A stretch of DNA of 64,000 nucleotides from Casuarius casuarius (taxonomy: Eukaryota; Chordata; Aves; Casuariiformes; Casuariidae), in assembly GCA_003342895.1 (NCBI GenBank), contig PTFA01000417.1:372001-436000 (forward strand). The letters are read 5' to 3'. Both the position numbers and the translations under genes were made by a program. Shown in pieces: positions 21,672 through 33,100 of this stretch (positions are counted from its first letter, which is position 1; each line of letters begins with the position of its first letter). The notes under the pieces were generated by a model. The model worked only from the letters and a program-made list of their open reading frames with translations, made no database searches and had not been told where the DNA came from.

Positions 21672-22544
21672 GGGGTTGAAATGGGAATGCTAAATGTAAC
21701 TGAGGGACAGGAGAGACAGACTCCTGGGGGTTTGCCTGCCTGGGCTCAGGGCCAACTTCAGGACAGCACAATGAGGGATGCCTCTCCTCCTGTTGATGGC
21801 CTTGGGTAGAGCTCTTCCAAAAAGCTCTGCTGGAAGGCCTCAGCAAGGGCTGACCCCCCTTCCCCTGGGAGCTGCTTTAAACTGAGGTTCTAGTGCTTGG
21901 GCCCCACCTAGCTTATGTTAAGGGATACGTATAGGGCTGTTGCCTCTGGTGGATACAGGTACACTGACTGCCACAACAGAGGTGCTGCATTCAACAACAC
22001 ACACATATAACACTGCCAGATCTCTCATGAAACAAGTGCAGATAGCTGAATGCCCTTCCTCCTCTCCAGCTAGTAGAAATTGAAGTTCACTAGTGAAAGC
22101 GCACACCCCCTCACTCTTTAGTTCACAAGCACACGCATATTCACACATCCTTCGAATATCAGCATGGTCCCTCTGCCCATATGATATCCCTGCCCAGATC
22201 CTAGGCCTCCTACTCACCAACTAATCCAGCTTGAAGTTTGCTAACAATCATCGCCCACTCCTTAGCACCCACACACACACCAGGTTAAGGGAAAATATTA
22301 GCACTCCAGTCCCCTCCAGTAGTTGGCATGAGGGTATATAGACACTATGACCCACTGTCTTGCTCCAAGGGCTGGTGCTAGGACCCTCTCCTGTTGGGGC
22401 CGTTATCACCCAAGGTCTGATTCTGGTTGCTGGTTCCAAATTCTCTCACCTGTGTTTCACCAGTTGCTGGCACCTAGACCTGACAGCACTCACACATGGG
22501 GTAGAGAATGAGATTAAACTCATGATCAGCTTTGAAATCTGAGA
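21672..22544. other. GC-richer intergenic segment
   Basis: Less AT-rich than the surroundings. Minus-strand open frames of 90-100 codons (21574-21846, 21918-22220) follow from the base composition and show no domain. No repeat family recognised. Confidence 0.45.
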
Positions 22545-24650
22545 GGTTACTAAGGATTTTGTCCAGTCAGGTCTTGAAAACCTCTAAGGATGGAGACTGC
22601 ACAACCTCTTTGGGCAACCTGCTCCGCTGCTTGGCTGCCCTCATGCTGAAAAAGTTTCTCTTGATAACCAGGCTGAACCTCCCTTGTTTCAGCTTATGAC
22701 CATTGTTATTACTTACGACCATTCTCTGGCCATGTACCAATGCAAGGAGCCTAGCTCCACCTTCTTGATGACCTCTCTATAGGTAGCAGGGGCTGCTGTT
22801 AGGCTTCCCTGAAGCCATCTCTTCTCCAGGGGGAACAAGCCCTGGTCCCTCAGCCTCTCCTCACAGAGCAAATGCTACAGCCCTGACCATGCTGGTGGCC
22901 CCACACTGGGCTTGCTCCACTTTGTCCATGTCTTTCTTGTACTGAGGAGGACCACAACTAGACACAGTGTTATGTATGTGGTCTAATGAGTGCTGAGTAA
23001 AGAGGGATAATCATTTCCCTCAGTCTACTGCTTATGCTTCTGTTAATACAGCCCCAAATGCTGTTGGCCTTTTTTGCTGCCAGGACACATTACTGGCTCA
23101 TGTTCAGCCTGCTGTCCGACAGTTTCTTCCTCAGATCTGCTCCGTAACAGTCAGTGTAGCTGCAGGGGATTCTTCTTTCCCAAGAGTAAGACTTTGCATT
23201 GGCCCTGCCCTTCAGCATATGACTAGTCCATCCAGTTTGCTGTCACCTGCAAATTTGATGAGAATGTACTGTTACCTCTTCCACGTCACTGATAAAGATG
23301 ATTAAGTCATCTTTAAAGATGAAAAAGGCAGGCAGGTCCCAATACAGACTTAGCAGCCTACAGTATGACCCATTAATCACTACCCACCCTCTGAGCCTGA
23401 TCACTGAACCAGCTTTTTACCCATTTAGTTGTCCTCCCATTCAAACTGTAATATCCTAAATTGGATACAAAAATATCATTGGAGGCAATGTTGATAGCTT
23501 TGCTAAAGTCAAGGTAAATGACTTCCAGTCCCCTCATCCACAAATCTAGTCATTTTGTAAAAGAATCAAATTGGGTTGGTCAGACATGCTTTACCCTTGT
23601 TAAATCCATGCAGGCTGTTCCCAGTCACCTGCTTCTTTCATGTATCCAGAAGTGTGTTTCAAGACAACCTGCTCCACGATTGTCCTATGGACCAAAGTGC
23701 GACTGTAGTACCTTGGGTTGACCTGATAGCCTTTTATGAAAACTGGTGAATTGGCTTTTCTTCAATTGTCAGGATTCTTCTCCAGTCTCCATGACCTTTC
23801 AAAGGGAGAATGGCCTTGCAAGGGTATTGGCCAGCTCTCTCAGCACCCTTGTTTGCCGCCTGTCAGGACCCATACGCTTCAATGAGTTGATTTTTCTCAA
23901 GTAAACCCTGAATCCTCATCCACTATTCTCCTCCTTGGAGCCTTTCACTAAGTAGAGTCCTGAGAGACTTCGTTAGTGAAGACTGATGCAAAGAGGGCAT
24001 TGAGTACCTCAGCCTTACCTGTATCTGATGTAAACCAAATTACCTACCCCATCTACCAATGAGTCCACACTTTCCTTGTTCAGCCTTTTAATATTAATAT
24101 AATGGTATAAGCTCTTTGTGTTGACTTTTAAGCCCTTTACAAGTCTCAGTTCCAGATGAGCTTTCCTAACACCATCTCTACAAAGCAGGGAAATATTTCT
24201 AAATTCCTCCTTTCTTGCTTGTCCCTACTTTCATCTCCTGCATACTACCTTTTTGCATTGGAGCTCTGCCATGCCTGCTTAGCAAAGCTGCTCTCCTGAT
24301 ACATTTACTTGGTTAGCTAAGTGTTGGCTGGATCATTCTTGTGTTTGGCAAATGTTGTCCTTAAAGACCTGCCAGCTTTACTGAGATCTTTTGCCCTTCA
24401 GAGCTGCCTCCTGTGGGATCCCACTTACCAGTTCCCCAAATAAGCCAAAGTCTTTTGGCTTGAAGTTCAGGGTCTGTACTCTGGTGCTTTCATTCCTCAT
24501 TCCTCTCAGGATCTTGAACTCAACTATTTCATGCATTCCTTGCAGACAGGGCTGCCATTGATTACTTCATCCCCAAGAAAGCCTTAATGAATAGCAGATC
24601 AACTATGCATCACTCTGACTGGACCATCCAGTAGCTGTTTTATTACATGA
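22545..24650 (-). mobile_element. CR1-type LINE, decayed, 3' part including reverse transcriptase
   Basis: On the minus strand this segment runs through the reverse transcriptase half of CR1 ORF2 into the 3' end. Recognisable blocks: YLDFSKAI (encoded at 23490-23516), the counterpart of the conserved palm motif with a catalytic Asp, and KFAGDSKL (23233-23256) at the place of the FADD catalytic box, which has lost one aspartate. The ~80 residues between them match normal spacing. The nearest-3' part (22545-22950, read in reverse) has the typical CR1 phrases GGCAACCTGC and CTTCTCCAGG. Indels and stops prevent any long frame. Copies like this are 5'-truncated by incomplete reverse transcription; it ends near 24650 well short of a full ~4.5-kb element. 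Confidence 0.88.
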
Positions 24651-24689
24651 TTTAATTAAACATCCATGAATTATTATTATTAATAATTA

Positions 24690-24701
24690 CCCCCCCCCCC
24701 C
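24690..24701. repeat. Poly-C run (12)
   Basis: Twelve C residues directly after a TTATTATTATTAATAATTA stretch, just outside the CR1 5' truncation point. Confidence 0.9.
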
Positions 24702-27700
24702 ATTATCCCAGGAAGTTGCTATTTGGAAGTTTCCCAAGTCGGAATTGGTGTCCTTACATTTCAGTACACACCAGTTCTCAGAAAGGGGCATCAAAAAAGG
24801 AATCCTCAGAAAGGGAGTGAAATCTCTGTGGCAAGTTACTGGGAGAACTAAAGCAATGAAAAAAAAAAAATCCTGGTGTCTGCCATTCCCATATATTTTA
24901 CACTTAGTTTTACAGTACTTTCTTTTAAAATGTGATGGCACCCTGAAAACAGGTTCCTAATGCTAGATCTAGGAAACACTTACAGTACTGCATTTATAGT
25001 GCTAAAGTTGCATCCATTTAAACAATATTAAAAAAAAAAATGAGTGAGAAGAACAAAAGGAAGAACAACAAGACCTCTTTCAAATTTATGTTTCTTGACA
25101 TTTGTTTTCTGCATAAAATGTTCTTGCTGTCGTATTGACCTTTTTATCCATGTTTGAAAATCCAGGCCTAAAGGTTTTACATTCCTTCCCGTGCACAGCT
25201 GGAGTCCCTATTGGGAGTCAAGCACACACACTGAGAAAGAAAACAATATTAAACTACGGTTCTATGTTTCAGTGTCTGAAAAAGTCTGCTTTCTTCAAGT
25301 GCAGGGATGTGACACATTTGTGATATTGCCATAGTAATTACAATTTTCAGCCAGATATTGCAGCATTTGCTATATTTTGTTGCTGAGTGGAAAACTGAGC
25401 TAAAAAATGGAATAAGTAAGATTATCAAATGCTATCTGTTTCTTTTTTCCATGCAGAACAACATTTAAAACTGCAAGCCTTACCTGGAAGATTTCCATAG
25501 CACCCAGTGTTTATCCAAGTGTCCCTCACAATTTCTGCTTTGTCCAATTATTTTTTACTAGTCAGTTAAAACTCATCTGTCAGCTGAAGACCTTAAGATG
25601 GCTAATCTCCTTTGATCCACATGCTGCTGCAGTTTAGTAGTAGTAACGTTCAGTATGTGGTTCAATAGTTTGATTAAAGATCAGCCATTAATCTTGAACA
25701 TTTTAAATTTGATTGTGACTACTAAAATGTGTTAAAATGAGGATAAACCTAAATCAGATGCATATGATCATAAATTTAAAGTAAAATATAACCAATTTAG
25801 CCATTATTTCTTCTTCAGCAGTCAGTTGATGATTCATTCATTCACCTCTATTCTGTGTTGTGTAAATAGATGGATTACTTGTAACTGGAATATCTTTTTA
25901 TTGTTGTAATGTAGTTTGCTTGCACAGTTATGGGATTACAATCAAGGAAAGAAAGAAAAATGATTGATGATGAATACAACTCATTATTCTGTTGAGAACT
26001 TGTTTTGACATATCAGTCAATGTAAATCATCAGTGTTACAGTGGCGTTGATTACAATTTACCTCTTTTTGATCGCATCAGAAATTTCTTGTCAGGATATC
26101 ATGTAACATGTGTTTTCCAGCATATCTCAACTGTTTTCATAACATGGCTCGCTTCCTTGCAAAATGATATGGACCACCCACCTCTGTTTGAGTTGATTGC
26201 CATAGCTGACTACAAGGGAAAGGAACTTTAGGAAAGGTTTTGTTTATTTGCCTTTAAAGCTATCTACTAATTTAATTTGGAATCTGGAATAAAATGAAAA
26301 ACAGGCATAATGCAACAAGTATTGATGTTTACACTAATGTAAGACCTCTATTAACAGTGACTCTGGGCCTAACGTGGCTGCTGACTTGCCTGCTTCTGTC
26401 ACCACTGCCTAGTGGTAAAATAGTATGCAGAATCTGACTTTTCATGTATTTATTGGTAAAACTTTTTTTTTTATTTATTTACCAGTATGCTTTATAAGAA
26501 GCCGTTCATTTTCTACTTATCTAGCCATATTCCACAGAAGGGTGCTTATACTTTCTCCTTTGCTTGAGGACTGTACAGGGTACAAAGGTGGCATATTTAA
26601 CTGAATATAAAAGAACACTCTGACCACAATTTGCCCTTGGACTCTCTACATGATAATAACCTGGAAGATGATAGGTAAAAGCATGTTGTCCCCATGCCCA
26701 CACTCCTGGCCATGAAGAATATTTTGGGTAGGAGCAGGGATAAAATAAGCCAGGATTCCAGATTTCTGCATGGACATGACGAGACCAGAATTTCAGGCAA
26801 ACCATCATGTAAAAATTATCCTGAATCTTCTTATCTTGCTTCTGCTTTTCCAGAAAAGTGCTTATACTGTATCAGTTTGAAGTTGTGGAGTGCATTAAAC
26901 TTCAGGGCTAAAGGAAAAAAAAAAAGCATTTCTCACTGCTGATTATTTCAGGATCTGTCCTGTGATCCAGCGCAATAAAATAGGCATGAATAGCCCTAGA
27001 ACATGAACCAGTGCCTCAGATGACTGCTATAGCCTATACTGTCCAATTTGTTTTCTTTGCTTTACCACGAATCAGCTGCAGCAGAAGTTATGATGCATAC
27101 TTTCTCCGAGACTTTGTATCAATGGCTAATAAAGTCATCTGGGAATCTGGGAGCAGGAAAATATGGATTTGAATGTTACAAGGCCAAAATGGAACTTGGT
27201 CTCCCTTCTTATCCACTTGAGGCAATTGTTCTAACAACTTGGATTTTAGATTTAAGAGAAAACAGGTGCCTATATCTAGATTTGAAAATAAGAAAAAAAG
27301 ATACATTTTACATGTTCTTTTGAATAATATTTGCTGGCATTGACTGTCTAAGTTTTGAGTTCTGGGTCCAGAGCTAGTTGGAGTCACCCTTCTTGCAATT
27401 CTATGGTGCATGCATCTGTACTCTAAAACCTGGAAACAGTCCAGAAATACCCATATGCTTATGATTTCTTACTGGATATCTTGAGCAATGACTTGGATTT
27501 TTGGGTTATCCTTCCCTCATGCTATGTATCATTGTAGTTTGCATTAAAATTTCCAGACAGATATAACTTAAAGTTGAAGTATCTACATGGAGTATACATT
27601 TGAACAGTTTCGTACTATTTTTATACATGTGATCTGTTTACACACACTTGCCTCAGATGAGAAAAAAATCAATTAGTTAATTGCTATAGTCTTATAGAGT

Positions 27701-28340
27701 TGAAGAGAGAGTTCTAAAAATATTAAAGCATGAATTATGATCTTTAAGATTCCCATTCTTAAAAACTTGAGGATGGAGAATTAAGAGAAACTTGCTATGC
27801 TTTATAACTCAGGCTATTATACCTTGAAATTCTAAATAAAATGAGACTTGTTGGAATAAATATTGGAAATCCAAATGAAAGATTACTCTTCTACCTCAGT
27901 AAAAAATAAAATTGAAGTCAATACAATAATTATGTTTAGGTTTTTTATGACAGATGGCATGATGCCCAAAAAAGAGTGGTACCTGCAGGTTCTTTTTACT
28001 TTATGGTTATTGTTATTGTGGGAGCTCTTTTTATCAAAATATTTTTTGTAAGTTCTAACATATTATAGCTGACCCTCAGTGTTCCCCTTAAACGTCTAAT
28101 TCTCTTAATAGGTATTAATCCTTTAAGGAAATGGATAAGCATGCTCTTATAAGCATGTGAAACATGTGGCCTATTACTTTACTTAAATGTAAGAGATGTA
28201 CAGTTGTACCTCAGATGGTCTAGAATGTGATCAAGTAGGAAATCTGCACGGAGACAAGGAATAACAGTTCAATGTTATGTTATTATTAGCTTTTAACATA
28301 CAGCCAAAACCTAGATAGAAGATGAGATCTTGGTTTTATA
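24702..28340. other. AT-rich intergenic DNA, no gene recognised
   Basis: Short open frames only (up to 107 codons at 27088-27411, minus), without recognisable motifs. No repeat family recognised. Confidence 0.55.
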
Positions 28341-28344
28341 AAAA

Positions 28345-28485
28345 CGCACACACACTTGACACAAAGGGCCATTGTTGCCCCTGCAGATAGGGCCGGGGTC
28401 TAGGGATCCGATGCCCCTCGCCGGCAGTAGCACTGCCTGAGCGAGCGGCAGCTCCCGTTGGGCCAGTGATGGGCGTTTGGCCACA
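28345..28485. other. Small CpG-dense GC-rich patch
   Basis: About nine CpG dinucleotides in ~140 bp (for example TCGCCGGCAG and GCGAGCGGC), standing out sharply from the AT-rich, CpG-poor surroundings. The minus strand is open for 68 codons through it (28311-28517) but matches nothing I know. It may be a small CpG island, a young insertion or part of an unrecognised repeat. Confidence 0.45.
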
Positions 28486-30127
28486 AGACAGTTGCTACAA
28501 CAAACTAAGAACAACATTGGCCAAAGAGCTTTTTCCTCGAATTTAGTGCAGCCAAATCATCTGAAGTAAAGGTATGGGGAGTGAAGGGAGAACAAAATGA
28601 GTGAAGAGCTGGTATGTATGTCATGAGTAGGAACCAGGATGGGAGCAGACCATTCACTAGGACCCAAAAGCCAAGAAGAGCTCCTCAGTCTCATTTATGA
28701 CTCTTCAGCTATTAAGATTTCAAGAATCTTTAAATACCCAATAATGAAAGTAAAGTGGATTTATTTCTTTCAATAAACAGCATGACCAGTTCTTAAAAAA
28801 CAAGGTAATCATTTTTAATGCAAAAACATTAGTATATAATTGAACACAAGTCTTTCATTTGACTTGTGAAGAAAACATTCAAGTCTGTAGAAGATAATGT
28901 TAGGTTTATTGATTTAATTAAAGGGTACAATTTTAATGGATGGACAGGCAGCCTCTTGGCATTTCCTTTTGCCCTATTTTCTTGATGTATTAAGAGGCAA
29001 TTTATGTATAACCATTAACATTTATTCAATGAATTACTATCTTGAAAAGTTTATTTGCTCTTTTTTATTCACTTATCCAACTTCCATTCCTTTTTTTTAT
29101 TTAATTGTAACTCACGAGTGAAAGCAATGGTTTAAAAATAGAGGGGAAAAAAAAAAAAAACCTACTGGGTCACCTAAACAACTTCCTAGCCTGGAAGATT
29201 TATTCTAAAAGGTTTCTTAGGAAAACAAAAGGAGTTTACAACTGTTGAACACCTCAGCATTGTACAATTGACCAAGTTTCTTGCTAGCATGATATGAGCC
29301 CTGTTGTGACTATTTTCATAAGCCAGACTAGACATATAAGTCCTGCATAGCTATTATTCTTTGCTCACTGTCTACATGACTGAAAGGTTTATTTCTTTTT
29401 TCTTTCTTCTGTAAAAGTCACATTTCATTAAAGCAGAAATTATTCAAATATTTATTTATACAGAGATGTCATGTTTCTGTTCTGGTTATACAGCTAAACA
29501 GAACAAGTGCATCTATGGAAGAAGCAAGAAATAGAGCATGGACTGCTAACACCTGACGGATTACTTTAGTGTGAAGACAGCAGTATGCCATTAACTGCTG
29601 TATTTAGGAATCTTTTGGAACCTCACAGGCTAGTTTCTTCCCAACAAGCTTTATGAGGATCCATTGCTGTGGCGCACCCTGCACCCAGCAGTCCTGGTTC
29701 CCCAGTCACCCAGGACAAGGCATCAGTGGACACACGGTGAAATTATGGCAAAGTGCAAGGAAAAGGGGTAATGATGTGCCCTGTTTCTCATGGAGCTGAG
29801 ATGTGATTTTCTTCTTAGGGTATACATCTTTATTCCAAACATGCTGACCTCCACTGTCTATAAGGCAGCTTTCATCTCTTTCTGCCCTGCGACAGTTATA
29901 TCCAGGTTAACATTAGTGCTGTTATCCATTTTGCTTGAGACAGAGAGCCTAGCTCCTATTTGACCTAAAGTTTTGCTTGCTTTGCTTTTTAAATTTCCAG
30001 CCTGCATGATTTTTCACTCTGATTTAAATGCTTTGTTCTTTAATTTTGTTATACATTTGCCAACTCTTCAGGATATAAGAAAGTTTCAGCATTATGGAGT
30101 AAAACAGAATATACCTTAGACAACTAA
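28486..30127. other. AT-rich intergenic DNA, no gene recognised
   Basis: Unique-looking sequence with a short A run near 29146-29160. A less AT-rich stretch at 29660-29760 shows no recognisable content. Confidence 0.5.
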
Positions 30128-30223
30128 TCCAAGCTACCAGATTACAGCGCTAAATTTATAGTCTTGTTCTATATATCAGGTCTGAAGGGTCATTTGTAGC
30201 TCTTGGTACTTCTAGATCTACCA
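30128..30223 (+). repeat. 96-bp direct repeat, copy 1
   Basis: Begins TCCAAGCTACCAGATTA and ends CTAGATCTACCA. It is matched at 30399-30494 with 7 mismatches in 96 positions by eye and no gaps. The sequence right after the copies differs, so the similarity has sharp ends. Confidence 0.9.
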
Positions 30224-30398
30224 AAATGTCCGAAAGCACTGAGGGTGTAACAGCCTATTAAGATCCACCAAAAACCTGTGTTTACAGACCAGCTGTTTTA
30301 GGAATAAGTCTCATGAAGCTGTTGCTGTTTGGAGAGTTCATCTCAGTCTTTAGTTAGTAAAATATCCATATTTAATATGATTAATTCTGTAGTTCCTT

Positions 30399-30494
30399 TC
30401 CAAGCTACCAGATTCCAAGGCTAAATTTATAGTCTTGTTCTATATATCAAGGCTGAAGGGTCATTTGTAGCTCTTGCTACTTCTAGACCTACCA
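30399..30494 (+). repeat. 96-bp direct repeat, copy 2
   Basis: Second copy, 271 bp downstream of the first and in the same orientation. Its central 25 bases, around TAGTCTTGTTCTATATATCA, are identical to copy 1. Confidence 0.9.
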
Positions 30495-32901
30495 TTGCCA
30501 TTACTACTTTGTATGCATGATTTCTCATCAAAATAAGAAATAAGATAAACCCAAGTCCATGTGGTTGAGATCTGATGAAACATTTGGAAATTGCCTTAAG
30601 ATATTATTTAGCAAATCAAAAGCCAGGTGATTACAACTAAACCCTCAAAAATGAAAATAATCTGAATCAGTTAACCTGTTTATGTAATGGGATTGAGACT
30701 CCATACCATCATACCTGTTTCCTGGAAGTGTAAAACAGACGACATTTCAGGGACCTAAAATGGTATCAGATTACTTTTTCCTAAAAGGAAAAAAATGTCC
30801 AATTATCTTTAAAATATCTTTGTTCCTTTCTAGAGAATTATCTTTTAAATTATCTTGGTATTATTTCCTATTTGAAATCCCTCTTTGTTTAGGTATCAGA
30901 TGTATTTCTCTTCTTTAAAGTACTTTTCTCTTTTGGAGCTTTATCAGCTTAGAAAAACTTCTTGCTTTCTTGTGACACCCAATCAACAATACAATAATGA
31001 AGCTTATGCTTCAAAAAATTATACTGATGGAAAGAGGGAAGGTCTTTAACTCCTCTCTCCTTCAGATCCCTTCTAGGCTTTTTTTTTCCCTTTCAGTATC
31101 TTGAAAAGTGCTCTTTCAATACTAAATTTGACAGTCTTCCACTTGGGTTGTTTCTGTTCCTGAGAACAAAAGCTATGGAATAGCTTTAGTACTCCCTTCA
31201 AAAACTAAATTGATTGCTAAATTGCTTTCTAGCCATCAAGTCAAAAGTCTTTTAGACTTATGAATTTAGAATTAGACTTTAGAATTATGCATAGAAAAGA
31301 AGCTTTCCTGAAAGTCATGTGAGTGATGTAAGAGAGTTCACACAAAAGAAACAAATACAAGAGAACGCTGTACCCTTGAGGATTTAGTAGTCTCATTTCT
31401 CTCATTCAGAAACAAATGTTTCTACTCCTATGATAATGAATTGTCACATTTTGAGGTGTTCACTAACTCAGCAAAGAAAATTAGTTCTTATGGCTGTTTT
31501 AACAAAAATATGTCCTGTTTATGAGTTTGTGTAAGATGAGTCATATTTACCAAAATGCCTATTCCAGATGTGTGCCTAATTTACATAATGAATTAATAGC
31601 TTATTTGTGCATCTTGGACAAAGAGTTAATTAACCCTTATCTTCTGATGCTTGCATAATGTATCAGCTCTTACCTAGCTTTATAAAAATACCGTGCATAT
31701 TTATTTTGTGCTTTGATAATACAGGAAATGTTTGAAGAACACTGATAGAAAATTATAATTATACATTGGATTCCTTGAATTCCAGATTCTTAAAATTTAG
31801 AGACAGATTTAAAGGTGCTGAAAAGACCAGGATGAGAAGAAAAGTATGGAGATAGATTTCAAAATCAGGCAGGTGTACTGACCATTTTACTGATCATTTT
31901 ACTTGATATGTACTTGTAAACCAAAATCCCGTGGCTACTAATTTGGGGAAAAATCCGAATGAGCTGTACTAAGGTCTGGAAAAATCCTCAGTTTATAAAC
32001 TCATCTACAAGATGTGTCAGTGGTAAATCTTGATCAGCCAGTGCAAATGGACCACAGGAATACAAATCTTTGATCATATCTGAAGATAATTATGGAGGAA
32101 GTATCATCTGGAAACAATGTTAATTAGACTAATCCTATTGCGTGATATTGCTTTCTACTTACGTCAGCTGCCTAGATGTTGCATCCAATCCTCGTTAATC
32201 ATGTGAGTTCTTTCAGCAGAGAGAAAGGCAATTCCAAAAATTAATTAATGCCTCCCACTTAATTCTTTTTTTTTTTTTTTGTGATGATATGAGCCATTCT
32301 CTGGAGATGTCTTTATCTTTCTTTTATCTATAGAGGTTGCATAGAGAGTTACATTAGACTGTAAAAGGTATTTCAGATGGCCAAACTTGGGAGAAATTAA
32401 TTCTACCTCTTTATAATATAACAAACATCCCAACATATACAGAACAAAGGCTACAATGAAAATGATTCCAACAACAAAAGAGGGCTCTATTTCAAATAAT
32501 GATTTTAGAAAGGCCAGAAAAAAGAAGCAAAAATAAAACATCCTGCCCTCTCTCATCACCACCAATAAGTCCTAAAATATATATAAAAAAATTGCTTATG
32601 GACATACCTAACATTGGATGAAATAAACTTCTTATGTATAGCAGTCATTCATTGGCTGTGATATTAAAACTCAATGTATTTCTAGGGTAATAAAGCTGGA
32701 GAAAGCAGTATAGTGAGAAAATATAGTACAAAGTAATATCTGTGCAACTTTCTCAAAAAAGACTAAGCAAGACCTATTCATTCCTCTTTTTACAGGAAAA
32801 AATTAGATTCCATGTGATTGTATTCAATTCTGTTATACATTTTAACAGCATGTTTTTCCCTAAGTTGTTCCACTGATAATAAAATGAAGGCATCTAAACG
32901 T
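30495..32901. other. AT-rich intergenic DNA, no gene recognised
   Basis: A minus-strand open frame at 32245-32565 (106 codons) contains a hydrophobic stretch (VGIIFIVAFVLYMLGCLLYY), but it begins within unique DNA, has no homologous features I recognise, and ends in a poly-lysine from an A-rich run. It is not called as a gene. Confidence 0.5.
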
Positions 32902-33100
32902 AAATTCATAGAAGTATAGGATAATCCAGGTTGGAAGCCTCCTCTGGGTGTTTCTAGTCCAACCAATCTCCTTCTCAAAGCAGAGTGACCTGTGAGAGCA
33001 GACCAGGTTGCTCTGGTCTTTCTACATTTCAGTCTTGGAAATCTCCAAGAATGGGAATTTCACAGCGCCTCTGGGCAACCTGTTCCACTGCCCTAATAGT
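32902..33100 (-). mobile_element. CR1-type LINE 3' end fragment
   Basis: Reads in reverse as a CR1 3' terminus: TTCATAGAAGTATAGGAT at the left edge is a decayed form of the 8-bp tail repeat, followed by CCAGGTTGGAAG, AGTCCAACC, AGACCAGGTTGCTC and CTCTGGGCAACCTGTTCCA. Only about 200 bp is kept, a typical strong 5' truncation. Confidence 0.88.

Noticed and set aside
32245..32565. Minus-strand open frame with a hydrophobic segment that could be a membrane protein
   Set aside because: The single hydrophobic stretch fits AT-rich random DNA, the C-terminus is a poly-lysine from an A-run, and no family is recognised.
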